Assembly (NCBI GenBank): GCA_036496805.1
Contig: DASXKN010000026.1
Coordinates: forward strand, 381,101 to 445,100
Reading direction: 5' to 3'
Source: SZAS-103 sp036496805
GTDB taxonomy: Bacteria; Pseudomonadota; Gammaproteobacteria; Xanthomonadales; Xanthomonadaceae
Length of the DNA stretch: 64,000 bases
A model generated the notes under the pieces. It was given only the letters and a program-made list of their open reading frames with translations, was not told the origin of the DNA and made no database searches. Shown here piece after piece: positions 33,496 to 40,922 of the stretch (within the stretch, counting starts at the first letter, position 1; every line of letters starts with the position of its first letter). Made by a program: the position numbers and the translations under genes.

Positions 33496-33978
33496 ATGTT
33501 CGCCGCCGACCAGCTTACCGGAAGCAAACCCGAGCAGTACACGCAGCTCGCCCAGATGGCGCAGGGCCTGCTCGCCGGCGAACGCGACCGCATCGCCAAC
33601 GCCGCCAACCTGTCCGCGCTGGTCTACCACGCGCTGCCTTCGCTGAACTGGGTCGGCTTCTATTTCTACGACGGCACCGAGCTCGTGGTCGGCCCCTTCC
33701 AGGGCAAGCCGGCCTGCGTACGGATCGCGCTCGGCCGCGGCGTCTGCGGCACCGCCGCGCAGACACGCACGACCCAGCGCGTGGCCGATGTGGATGCCTT
33801 CCCCGGTCATATTCCCTGCGACGGCGCATCGCGTTCGGAACTCGTGGTGCCGCTCTATCGCGGCGATGCACTGGTCGGCGTCTTCGATCTCGACAGCCCG
33901 GAAACCGATCGCTTCGACGTCGACGACCAGCACGGCCTTGAAGCGATCGCCGCCGCATGGCTGGAGGCAAGCGCATGA
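33496..33978 (+). CDS. Free methionine-(R)-sulfoxide reductase (GAF type)
   Basis: The 160-aa cytosolic single-GAF enzyme reduces free Met-R-sulfoxide. The three cysteines that define the family are present: 'PACVRIALGRGVCGTAA' supplies two and 'FPGHIPCDGASRSELVVP' the third. The N-terminal helix carries 'LLAGERDRIANAANLSAL', and 'NWVGFYFYDGTELVVGPF' and 'LVGVFDLDSPETDRFD' are diagnostic. AGAGG precedes the ATG at a suitable distance. Its TGA overlaps the start of the next gene (ATGA), which is thus coupled. Confidence 0.92.
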   Translation: MFAADQLTGSKPEQYTQLAQMAQGLLAGERDRIANAANLSALVYHALPSLNWVGFYFYDGTELVVGPFQGKPACVRIALGRGVCGTAAQTRTTQRVADVDAFPGHIPCDGASRSELVVPLYRGDALVGVFDLDSPETDRFDVDDQHGLEAIAAAWLEASA

Positions 33979-34406
33979 ACACGATGCCGAAACTGCTCAA
34001 CATCGGCCCGAAGTCGGCGGCGTGGCTGCGCCAGGTCGGCATCCGTTCGCGCGAGCAACTGGTCGAGGCCGGCGCGCTCGGCGCCTTCATCAAGATCAAG
34101 CGCGCCGGCTTCCGTCCGGGGTTGAACCTGCTCTATGCGCTCGAAGGCGCGATCCTCGACTGCCATTGGCGCGAGGTCCCGGAAGCGCGCCGCGGCGAGC
34201 TGCTCAGCGCCGCCGAAACCGCCAGCGCCGGCCTGCCGCCCGCGCGCGGCAAGGCGATGCCGCCGGCCGAACCGGTGCGCACGATCTGGTCCGACGACGA
34301 ACCGCGTGCGCAGGCCGAGTCGCACGACACGCATCGCGACGACAGCTGGTCAGAGGTCGGCCCGGAGGCCGACGACACCCAGTCAGCGCACCGTGACGAG
34401 GACTGA
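33975..34406 (+). CDS. TfoX C-terminal domain-like protein
   Basis: The 143-aa cytosolic protein shows 'LLNIGPKSAAWLRQVGIRSR' and 'LGAFIKIKRAGFRPGLNLLY', then 'ALEGAILDCHWREVP'. This is the helix-hairpin-helix-like C-terminal domain of TfoX/Sxy proteins. Here it stands alone, without the N-terminal domain, and carries an acidic, probably disordered tail of about 60 residues. TfoX proteins activate competence genes in some gammaproteobacteria, but single-domain forms have no settled role. It is coupled by a 4-base overlap to the Met-sulfoxide reductase gene and ends 15 bases before the convergent protease gene. Confidence 0.78.
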   Translation: MNTMPKLLNIGPKSAAWLRQVGIRSREQLVEAGALGAFIKIKRAGFRPGLNLLYALEGAILDCHWREVPEARRGELLSAAETASAGLPPARGKAMPPAEPVRTIWSDDEPRAQAESHDTHRDDSWSEVGPEADDTQSAHRDED

Positions 34407-34421
34407 TGCGCCGGTGCGACG

Positions 34422-35351
34422 TCAGCGGCAGTCGCCGTAGAACGTCATCCGGTGTGAGCGGTAGTCGAACAGGATCTTCAGCTTCATCGCCGCGAACAGG
34501 CGGTTGCCGATGTTGGCCGCGCGCCCGTCGGCCGATCCCGCGCCTTCGCGCAGGTTCACCACCTCGCCCGCGGGCAGCGTGAAAGGCCCGAAGCCGACCG
34601 GCTCGTTCAACGTGTAGGTCTTCGACGTCGCGTCGCCGCGCGCGCCGGTGCTGGAGGTCGTGCCTTTCAAGGCGAGCGCCGCGCGCAGGCCCGGCAGCGC
34701 GAGCGCATCCTGGTAGAGGGTGATGCCGCCGTTCGAGCCGGTGTCCAGGCTGATCGCCGCGCTGGCCTTGCCGAAGCGGAAAGCATCGATGCGCGGGATG
34801 TTGTCGTCCTTGAAGAAGCGCAACGGCGAACTCCATTGCGAATGGCAGGACTCGGTCACCAGTTTCCCCTGGGCGGGATCGTCGAGCAGGAAAAGCCTGG
34901 AGTTCTCGTAGTCGATCATCACGATCCGGCCGTCGAGGAAGCTGTAGCCGAGCACGCCGTCGAGCTTGCGGCCATAGCGTGCCGACAAGCCGGACATGTC
35001 CATCGCCAGCGCGTCGAACGCGGGGAATGGGTGGCTGGAGATGACGAAGCCGTCGATGCGCGTCGGGAACACCTTCGCCTGCTTCGCGTTGCCTTCACCG
35101 CTCGCCTCGCCGCTGGCGCCGCGATCGATCTTCAGCCCCAGCTTCTGCGCACGCGCGAGATCGATCGCGGAAGGATCGACGCCCGTGTCGAGCAGCATGT
35201 AAAGCGGCTGGCCCTTCGCCCCCACGTCCAGGCCGATGGCGTGCCGCGAGGAGTCGAAGGGAATGCTCAGCGGCGCGGCGGATGCACTGCCGGTGCAGAT
35301 CGCAAGCGCCGCGGCGATGATCGATGCGCGAAGGGTCAAGCGGTTTTTCAT
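34422..35351 (-). CDS. Secreted retropepsin-like aspartic protease family protein
   Basis: The 309-aa protein has a signal peptide ('MKNRLTLRASIIAAALAICT', cleavage after 'GSASA'). Two aspartyl-protease half-motifs follow, 'YMLLDTGVDPS' at about residue 52 and 'AISLDTGSNGG' at about residue 200. The single chain thus carries both catalytic Asp residues, as in pepsin-like architecture built from two retropepsin-type lobes. Location is the periplasm or outside. It belongs to the bacterial aspartyl_protease/gag-asp family of mostly unknown substrates. It stands alone, convergent with the TfoX-like gene. Confidence 0.82.
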   Translation of the reverse strand: MKNRLTLRASIIAAALAICTGSASAAPLSIPFDSSRHAIGLDVGAKGQPLYMLLDTGVDPSAIDLARAQKLGLKIDRGASGEASGEGNAKQAKVFPTRIDGFVISSHPFPAFDALAMDMSGLSARYGRKLDGVLGYSFLDGRIVMIDYENSRLFLLDDPAQGKLVTESCHSQWSSPLRFFKDDNIPRIDAFRFGKASAAISLDTGSNGGITLYQDALALPGLRAALALKGTTSSTGARGDATSKTYTLNEPVGFGPFTLPAGEVVNLREGAGSADGRAANIGNRLFAAMKLKILFDYRSHRMTFYGDCR

Positions 35352-35559
35352 GGCGATCCCTGTGATTCCGGAAGGCATGCGATACGCGACGGCGACGCGA
35401 CGACCGCAGGAAATGCGGCGATCTGCCTTCGTGTCCTTCGCCCCCCATGGTTGCGCATCTGACCACGAAGCCGATCGGGCGCGCATCGCTCTTTGGTCAT
35501 GCACGACGATGTCCATGCGTCGCCCGTGGCAGGGCCTGAGACGAGGCCTCGCGCCGTCC

Positions 35560-36246
35560 TCACCGCGGCCGCACCACCGCGTAGTCGCGCGCGGCCTCGT
35601 TCCATTCCGGCGCGGTGGCGATCGCCGGCAGCACGTCTTCCACCGCGTCCACCACGTTCCACATCGCATCGTGGCCGGGATTCATGAAGCCCTCGGCGAT
35701 CACCCGCAGGCGCATGAATTCCGCCCAAGGCGCCCAGTAGCCACGCGTGTTCAGCAGCACGATGGGCTTGTGGTAGATGCCCAGGCGCTTGAGGGTGATC
35801 GCCTCGAACAGTTCCTCCAGCGTGCCGCAGCCGCCGGGCAGCGCGATCACGGCGTCGCTGCCGGTCAACAGGCGATGCTTGCGCTCGCGCATGTCCTCGA
35901 CCACGTCCAGGGTCATGCCATCGTTACCGCGAGCAACCGTCCCTGGTGCGTGGCGCCCGCCCGGCCAATCCCTGGCCGGCCCTTGGCCGGATCGATCCTC
36001 CACAGGAGGATCGACTTTACCCGGCCAAGCCCATTCGAGTTCCACCATGAAGCGCGGAATGATGCCGATCACCTCGCCGCCGGCCGCGAGCGCGCCATCG
36101 GCCAGCGCGCCCATCGAGCCGACCGCGCCGCCGCCGTAGACCAGCACGTGTCCCGCACGCGCGAGCGCCGCGCCGAGCGCGCGCGCGTCGGCGTGGTAGG
36201 CGGGATCGCAATGCGCGCTGGAAGCGGCGTAGATGCAGATGCGCAT
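35560..36246 (-). CDS. LOG family protein (TIGR00730) with in-frame palindromic insertion
   Basis: This 228-aa Rossmann-fold protein of the Lonely Guy family has enzymes that hydrolyse nucleoside 5'-monophosphates to free base and ribose-P. 'HVLVYGGGAVGSMGALADGA' and 'IALPGGCGTLEELFEAI' carry the nucleotide loop and the PGGxGTxxE motif, and 'MRERKHRLL' supplies catalytic Arg/Lys. Between 'MVELEWA' and 'RGNDGMTLDVVEDM', where relatives run straight on, there are 32 extra residues (74-105) encoded by a 96-base palindromic repeat. The frame is kept, so the protein may still fold with an exposed loop. The E of PGGxGTxxE is intact. It diverges from the H-NOX gene. Confidence 0.88.
   Translation of the reverse strand: MRICIYAASSAHCDPAYHADARALGAALARAGHVLVYGGGAVGSMGALADGALAAGGEVIGIIPRFMVELEWAWPGKVDPPVEDRSGQGPARDWPGGRHAPGTVARGNDGMTLDVVEDMRERKHRLLTGSDAVIALPGGCGTLEELFEAITLKRLGIYHKPIVLLNTRGYWAPWAEFMRLRVIAEGFMNPGHDAMWNVVDAVEDVLPAIATAPEWNEAARDYAVVRPR
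35932..36027. repeat. 96-base palindromic element inserted in frame in the LOG gene
   Basis: Nested inverted repeats: CTTGGCCGG (35982-35990) with CCGGCCAAG (36021-36029), and inside it CGATCCTCC (35993-36001) with GGAGGATCG (36005-36013) around ACA. Further CCGGCCA/TGGCCGG arms lie at 35961-35990. The codon GCT (read on the minus strand) stands at both borders and may be a target duplication. Boundaries come from comparing the protein with the usual LOG spacing and are approximate. Confidence 0.8.
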
Positions 36247-36384
36247 GGGTTACTCGAGCGGGCGATGCGCGCATTGTGCGCGCACGGTCGCCGCGCGTGG
36301 CAGGATGGACGGCGAGCGGGCCATGGACGGCAAAGCCGGGCGCGCTGGCGGACGGCGGCCGGATCGCCGCAGCGTGGAGGGTGC

Positions 36385-36945
36385 ATGAAAGGGATCGTGT
36401 TCGACCTGTTCGAGGAAGTGATCGTCGCCCGCCACGGCGCCCATGCCTGGAACGCGCTGCTCGAAACCGCGGGACTGAAGGGCGGCTACACCGCGCTCGG
36501 CAGCTACGACGACGAGGATCTGCACCTGCTGGTCTCGACCGCCGCGCGCGCGCTGGCAATGGAACCCGACGCGATGCTGCGCTGGTTCGGGCAACGCGCG
36601 ATGCCGATCCTGTCGCGCCGCTTCCCGGCCTTCTTCGAAACGCATACCAGCACGCGCGGCTTCCTGCTCAGCCTCAACGGCATCATCCATCCCGAAGTGA
36701 GGCAGCTCCATCCGGGCGCCAACGTGCCGTTCTTCGATTTCCGCGACGGCGACGACGGAGCGCTGCTGATGGGCTACCACTCCTCGCGCGGACTGTGCAG
36801 CCTGGCGCAGGGCCTCACCGAAGGCGCCGCCGGCCTGTTCGGCGAGTCCCTGGATTTCCGCCACCTCGCCTGCGTGCACCGCGGCGATGCGAGTTGCCTG
36901 TTCCACATCGGCTTCCAGACGCTCGCCGATCCGGCGATGCGGTGA
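36385..36945 (+). CDS. H-NOX (heme NO/oxygen-binding) protein
   Basis: The 186-aa stand-alone H-NOX domain begins 'MKGIVFDLFEEVIVARHGAH'. The proximal heme ligand His is in 'LNGIIHPEVRQLHPGA', and the Y-x-S-x-R motif that grips the heme propionates appears as 'YHSSR'. Both are intact. H-NOX proteins sense NO (or O2) and usually pass the signal to a histidine kinase, cyclase or chemoreceptor encoded next door. No such partner is adjacent: the neighbours are a LOG protein and a DpnI-like nuclease. GGAGG precedes the ATG. Whether O2 or only NO is bound cannot be read from sequence alone. Confidence 0.9.
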   Translation: MKGIVFDLFEEVIVARHGAHAWNALLETAGLKGGYTALGSYDDEDLHLLVSTAARALAMEPDAMLRWFGQRAMPILSRRFPAFFETHTSTRGFLLSLNGIIHPEVRQLHPGANVPFFDFRDGDDGALLMGYHSSRGLCSLAQGLTEGAAGLFGESLDFRHLACVHRGDASCLFHIGFQTLADPAMR

Positions 36946-37089
36946 CAGGAAGTCCGAAACTCGCAAAGGCGTGATCAGGTCTGACGCTAAACCAACCGGC
37001 CATGCGGGCCACAGTGTGTGACTACACCGAAAACCTCATCTCGCACGGTCCCGCTGAGGTGTTGCTCTTGGCCTTTGAATCTAGACGCG

Positions 37090-37536
37090 CTACGAGAGAC
37101 GCACAAAAGCGCCGTCTGGGAGAGCCCCAAGAACATACATAAAGCCTTGCCAGCCTGCGCGACGCGCTAAGCCAGAGAGCGGCTTGCGAGCGGAGAACAG
37201 AGCGGGGCTCTGGAAGTCTGTGGGAAGGTAGTAGATGGCGTGGGAAATCGGCGCTTTGAGTACCAGAAAGAGCGGGAAATAGATGCCGGAATCCATGCGC
37301 TCTTTTTGTGGCGCCCAAGCCGCGCCTAGAACCTGCTTTGGCAAAGGCGACACCACGGGAACGGTCATCGCCTTGACTTGACCGAGAAAGCCGCAGAAAT
37401 CGCAGATAACGTCAGCGCACTTGAAGTTTGGCGGAAGCAGCTTGAGGGTCTTTGAGCGCTTGCATTTCGGGCAGTCGCAAGTCTTTGCGACCAGTTGCTC
37501 ACCCCACGTGCCTAACACCTGCCTTGAGGTTGCCAT
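37090..37536 (-). CDS. Small DpnI-like nuclease domain protein (QxK variant)
   Basis: The 148-aa protein matches the catalytic half of the restriction enzyme DpnI as I recall its sequence. It has a zinc-type 'CDCPKC...CDFC' arrangement. 'CADVICDFCGFLGQVKAM' aligns with the DpnI active-site stretch, with the same 13-residue spacing from Asp to Lys but Gln-Val-Lys in place of Glu-Leu-Lys. 'RKPLSGLARRAGWQG' aligns with 'RKPLAPTARRAGWIG'. The C-terminal winged-helix reader of DpnI is missing. QxK active sites occur in Mrr-type nucleases, so activity is possible. The start is the ATG at 37536 with GAGGG upstream. It follows glmS by 13 bases on the same strand. Base composition (about 57% GC in sampled lines) is below the neighbours, suggesting transfer. 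Confidence 0.68.
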   Translation of the reverse strand: MATSRQVLGTWGEQLVAKTCDCPKCKRSKTLKLLPPNFKCADVICDFCGFLGQVKAMTVPVVSPLPKQVLGAAWAPQKERMDSGIYFPLFLVLKAPISHAIYYLPTDFQSPALFSARKPLSGLARRAGWQGFMYVLGALPDGAFVRLS

Positions 37537-37549
37537 AGCGCCCTCACGC

Positions 37550-39376
37550 CTATTCAACAGTCACAGATTTGGCAAGGTTGCGCGGCTGATCGACATCCGT
37601 GCCTCGCTGCACGGCGACGTGGTAGGACAGCAGTTGCAGCGGGATCGTCGAGATCACCGGGGCGGCGATCTCGCCGCACTCGGGCATGACCAGGACATGG
37701 CCGAGGTCGGCGTGGACCTTCACGCCGGCGTCGACGAACAGGTAGAGCTCGCCACCGCGCGCTCGCACTTCCTCCATGTTCGACATCAGCTTGTCGACGA
37801 GGTGGTCGTTGGGGGCGATCGCGATCACCGGCATCTCCGCGTCCACCAGCGCGAGCGGGCCGTGCTTGAGTTCGCCGGCGGCGTAGGCCTCGGCGTGGAT
37901 GTAGGAGATCTCCTTGAGCTTGAGCGCGCCCTCCATCGCCACCGGCCAGTGCGTGCCGCGGCCGAGGAACAACGCGTGCTGCTTGTCGACGAAGCCATCG
38001 GCGATCGCGCGGATCTGCGGGTCGAGCTTGAGCGTCTCGGCGACCAGTCCCGGCAGTTGCTCGAGCTGGCGCACGCCGTCGAGGTAGCGGGCGTCCTCCA
38101 GCCCTTTCGCGCGCGCGAGCTCGAGCGCGAACATCGCCAGCGCGACGAGCTGGGTGGTGAACGCCTTGGTCGAGGCGACGCCGATCTCGGGACCGGCGCG
38201 CGTCATCAGCACGAGTTCGGACTCGCGCACGATCGAGGACTCGGGCACGTTGCAGATCGCCATCCGCGCAAGGTAGTTGCGCTCGCGCGCCATCTTGATC
38301 GCGGCCAGGGTGTCGGCGGTTTCGCCGGACTGCGAGATCGACAGGAACAGGGTGCCATCGCGCACGACCGGGCTGCGGTAGCGGTACTCGCTGGCGATCT
38401 CGGCGGTGCACGGCACGCCGGCCAGCGATTCGATCCAGTATCTTGCGACCAGCCCCGCGTGGTAGCTGGTTCCGCACGCGATGATGTGCACCGCCTGCGT
38501 TTTCGCCAGCAGCTCCGCGGCATCGACGCCGAAAATCTGGGTGAGGATGCGGCCGCCGGCAATGCGCCCTTCCAGGGTGTCGGCCAGCGCCTGCGGCTGC
38601 TCGTGGATTTCCTTGAGCATGAAGTGGCGGTAGCCGCCTTTCTCGATCGCGCCGGAGATGAAGTGCGATTCCTTGACCAGGCGCTCGACGCGATGGCCGT
38701 CGAGGTCGAACACGCGCAGGCCGTCGACGGTGATCTCGGCGATGTCGCCCTCGTCGAGGTAGACGAAGTGGCGCGTGAGCGGCAGCAGGGCATGGATGTC
38801 GGACGCCAGGTATTGCTCGCCCTCGCCGACGCCGGCGACCAGCGGCGAACCCAGCCGCGCGCCGAGCAGGCGCCCGGGCTCGCGCGCGGACATCACCGCC
38901 AGCGCGTAGGCGCCGTGCAGGCGCGGCAGCACGACGCGCAGCGCCGCGAGCAGGTCCTTGCCCTGGCGCTGCTGGTGCTCGATCAGGTGGGCGATGACTT
39001 CGGTGTCGGTCTGCGAGGCGAATTCGTAACCCTGCCCGATCAGTTCTTCGCGCAGCGCGGCGTGGTTCTCGATGATGCCGTTGTGCACGACCGAGATCGC
39101 GCCCGACACGTGCGGGTGCGCGTTGTCGGTGTTGGGCGCGCCGTGCGTGGCCCAGCGCGTGTGCGCGATCCCGGAATGCCCGCGCACCGGCGTGGTTTCC
39201 TGGAGTGCCTCCAGGTCGCGCACCTTGCCCTTGGCGCGCAGGCGTTCGACGTCGCCGGCGGCGGTCAGCACGGCGATGCCGGCCGAATCGTAGCCGCGGT
39301 ATTCGAGCGCCTTGAGTCCGGCGATGAGGTGATCGACCACGTCGCGCCGCGCGCTGATACCGACGATTCCGCACAT
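37550..39376 (-). CDS. glmS: Glutamine-fructose-6-phosphate aminotransferase (isomerizing)
   Basis: The 608-aa enzyme makes glucosamine-6-P, the first step of UDP-GlcNAc synthesis. It begins 'MCGIVGISARRDVVDHLIAG', in which C2 is the amidotransferase nucleophile. The glutaminase domain has 'HTRWATHGAPNTDNAHPH'. The two SIS isomerase domains show 'IACGTSYHAGLVARYW', 'SISQSGETADTL' and 'LFLGRGTHWPVAMEGALKLK'. The end 'QPRNLAKSVTVE' is the highly conserved tail that, in DNA, forms the Tn7 target region. Length equals E. coli GlmS within one residue. glmU, the partner for later steps, lies about 9 kb away. The divergent sigma-54 ABC operon starts about 210 bases upstream. Confidence 0.96.
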   Translation of the reverse strand: MCGIVGISARRDVVDHLIAGLKALEYRGYDSAGIAVLTAAGDVERLRAKGKVRDLEALQETTPVRGHSGIAHTRWATHGAPNTDNAHPHVSGAISVVHNGIIENHAALREELIGQGYEFASQTDTEVIAHLIEHQQRQGKDLLAALRVVLPRLHGAYALAVMSAREPGRLLGARLGSPLVAGVGEGEQYLASDIHALLPLTRHFVYLDEGDIAEITVDGLRVFDLDGHRVERLVKESHFISGAIEKGGYRHFMLKEIHEQPQALADTLEGRIAGGRILTQIFGVDAAELLAKTQAVHIIACGTSYHAGLVARYWIESLAGVPCTAEIASEYRYRSPVVRDGTLFLSISQSGETADTLAAIKMARERNYLARMAICNVPESSIVRESELVLMTRAGPEIGVASTKAFTTQLVALAMFALELARAKGLEDARYLDGVRQLEQLPGLVAETLKLDPQIRAIADGFVDKQHALFLGRGTHWPVAMEGALKLKEISYIHAEAYAAGELKHGPLALVDAEMPVIAIAPNDHLVDKLMSNMEEVRARGGELYLFVDAGVKVHADLGHVLVMPECGEIAAPVISTIPLQLLSYHVAVQRGTDVDQPRNLAKSVTVE

Positions 39377-39462
39377 GTTGGGGACCCGCTGCGATGGAGG
39401 CAGGCGCCAGTTTAGCGGGGACCGGGCCGGCGGGATGAACCACCGCCTCGACACCGGCCCGC

Positions 39463-39489
39463 GGACACTTCGGCGGACACTCCGGACAC
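39463..39489 (+). promoter_or_regulatory. Candidate activator half-sites (three GGACAC repeats)
   Basis: GGACAC occurs at 39463-39468, 39475-39480 and 39484-39489, about 70-95 bases before the predicted sigma-54 start site. Clustered short repeats here could be an enhancer site for the NtrC-type regulator encoded at the end of the operon. They are direct, not inverted, and no experimental consensus is known to me. Confidence 0.3.
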
Positions 39490-39531
39490 GATCGGCGATC
39501 CGGCCACCCAATCCGATCAACGATTTGTGGT

Positions 39532-39546
39532 TGGCACGATCGGTGC
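39532..39546 (+). promoter_or_regulatory. Sigma-54 promoter of the ABC exporter operon
   Basis: TGGCACG-N4-GTGC matches the consensus TGGCACG-N4-TTGC at every fixed position except one T to G change. The invariant GG (39533-39534) and GC (39545-39546) have the correct spacing, and A residues follow as preferred. Transcription would start near 39558, about 30 bases before the ATG at 39589. The operon ends in a sigma-54 activator and kinase, which strongly supports the call. Confidence 0.85.
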
Positions 39547-39588
39547 AAGGTGGGAGCGACACAAGCCAACCACGCCCCGCGAGCCAGC

Positions 39589-40854
39589 ATGATCAAGGAC
39601 ACCTCCGCACAGGACGTCGTACGCGGCAAGCCGGCATCGCCGCTGCGCCGCCGCTGGCCGTTGATCGCCGCCGGCGCCGGACTGGCCGTGCTGCTCGGTT
39701 TCGGCATCGTCGGCTGGATCTCGGGCAGCCGTTCGGTCGACGCCTCGCGGCTGCGCTTCGCGGTCGTGCAGCGCGGCACCCTGGTGCGCGACGCCAGCGC
39801 GAACGGACGCGTGGTCGCCGCGGTCAGCCCGACGCTGTACGCGCCGGCCGCGGCCACGGTGGACCTGAAGGTGCACGCCGGCGACAAGGTCGCGAAGGAC
39901 CAGGTCGTGGCGGTGCTGGAATCGCCGGAGCTCAGCAGCTCCTACGCCAGCGAATCGGCGACCCTGGCCCAGCTCGACAACGAAGTCGCGCGCCAGCGCA
40001 TCCTCGCGCAGAAGCAGAGGCTGCTGGCGCAACGCGATGCCGACGAGGCCCGGCTCACCTTGACCGCCGCCACCCGCGACCGCGACCGCGTCGCCAAGGC
40101 CTGCTCGAGCCAGGCGCTGGCGAAGATCGACTGCCTCAAGGCCGACGACACCGTCGACGCCGCCCAGATCCGCAGCCGCCACGCTGCCGCCGACGCAACG
40201 CTGGAAGGCCGCAACGCGCAGCTCGAACTCGACACCAAGATCAACGAACTCGAGAAGCAGCGCGTCGTCGTCGCCGAGATCAAGCGCAAGGTCGACGGCC
40301 TCCAGTTGCGCGCGCCGGTGGGAGGCGTGATCGGCTCGATCGCGGTGACCGACCGCGCGGTGGTGCCGGCGAACGCGGCGCTGATGACGGTGGTGGACCT
40401 GTCGCGCCTGGAAGTCGAACTCGAAGTGCCGGAGACCTTCGCCGACGACATCGGCATCGGCATGCCGGTGGAAGTGGAGGCGAACAACATGACCCTGCGC
40501 GGCACGATCTCGGCGGTCTCGCCCGAAGTCGTCGACCACCAGGTGCAGGCGCGCATGCGCTTCGCCGGCGCGCAGCCCGAGGGCGTGCGCCAGAACGAGC
40601 GCGTGACCGGACGCATCCTGATCGAGAACAAGCCCGACGTGCTGATGGTCGAGCGCGGCAGCTTCGTCGACCAGGACGGCGGCCGCAGCGCGTACGTCGT
40701 CAGCGGCGGCGTGGCGGTCAAGCGCCCGATCCGGATCGGCACGACCAGCATCGAGTCGGTCGAGATCCTCGACGGGCTGAGCGTCGGCGACAAGGTGGTG
40801 ATCGCCGGCGCCGACACCTTCAACGGCGCGCCGCGCGTGCGCATCAACAACTGA
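39589..40854 (+). CDS. MacA-like periplasmic adaptor of an ABC exporter
   Basis: The 421-aa HlyD/MacA-type adaptor has an N-terminal transmembrane helix ('WPLIAAGAGLAVLLGFGIVG'). A biotinyl-lipoyl-like half follows ('APAAATVDLKVHAGDKVAKD'), then a long alpha-helical hairpin (about residues 125-225, with 'LAQRDADEARLTLTAATRDR') and the second half 'LQLRAPVGGVIGSIAVTD'. A beta-barrel and a membrane-proximal region complete it. It would connect the ABC permeases to an outer-membrane channel. The start is the ATG at 39589; an in-frame GTG at 39550 lies before the predicted transcript start. It is the first gene of a six-to-seven-gene operon. Confidence 0.88.
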   Translation: MIKDTSAQDVVRGKPASPLRRRWPLIAAGAGLAVLLGFGIVGWISGSRSVDASRLRFAVVQRGTLVRDASANGRVVAAVSPTLYAPAAATVDLKVHAGDKVAKDQVVAVLESPELSSSYASESATLAQLDNEVARQRILAQKQRLLAQRDADEARLTLTAATRDRDRVAKACSSQALAKIDCLKADDTVDAAQIRSRHAAADATLEGRNAQLELDTKINELEKQRVVVAEIKRKVDGLQLRAPVGGVIGSIAVTDRAVVPANAALMTVVDLSRLEVELEVPETFADDIGIGMPVEVEANNMTLRGTISAVSPEVVDHQVQARMRFAGAQPEGVRQNERVTGRILIENKPDVLMVERGSFVDQDGGRSAYVVSGGVAVKRPIRIGTTSIESVEILDGLSVGDKVVIAGADTFNGAPRVRINN

Positions 40855-40922
40855 CCCGGCGTCGCAGGACGCCCCGCTCGACAAGCCACTTCCCTTTTCG
40901 CAGGACTGCCTGGAGAACCGCG

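Noticed and set aside
37517..37550. Tn7-type insertion end behind glmS
   Set aside because: No TGT...ACA-type end, target duplication or transposition gene is visible; the nuclease gene starts before the expected insertion point.
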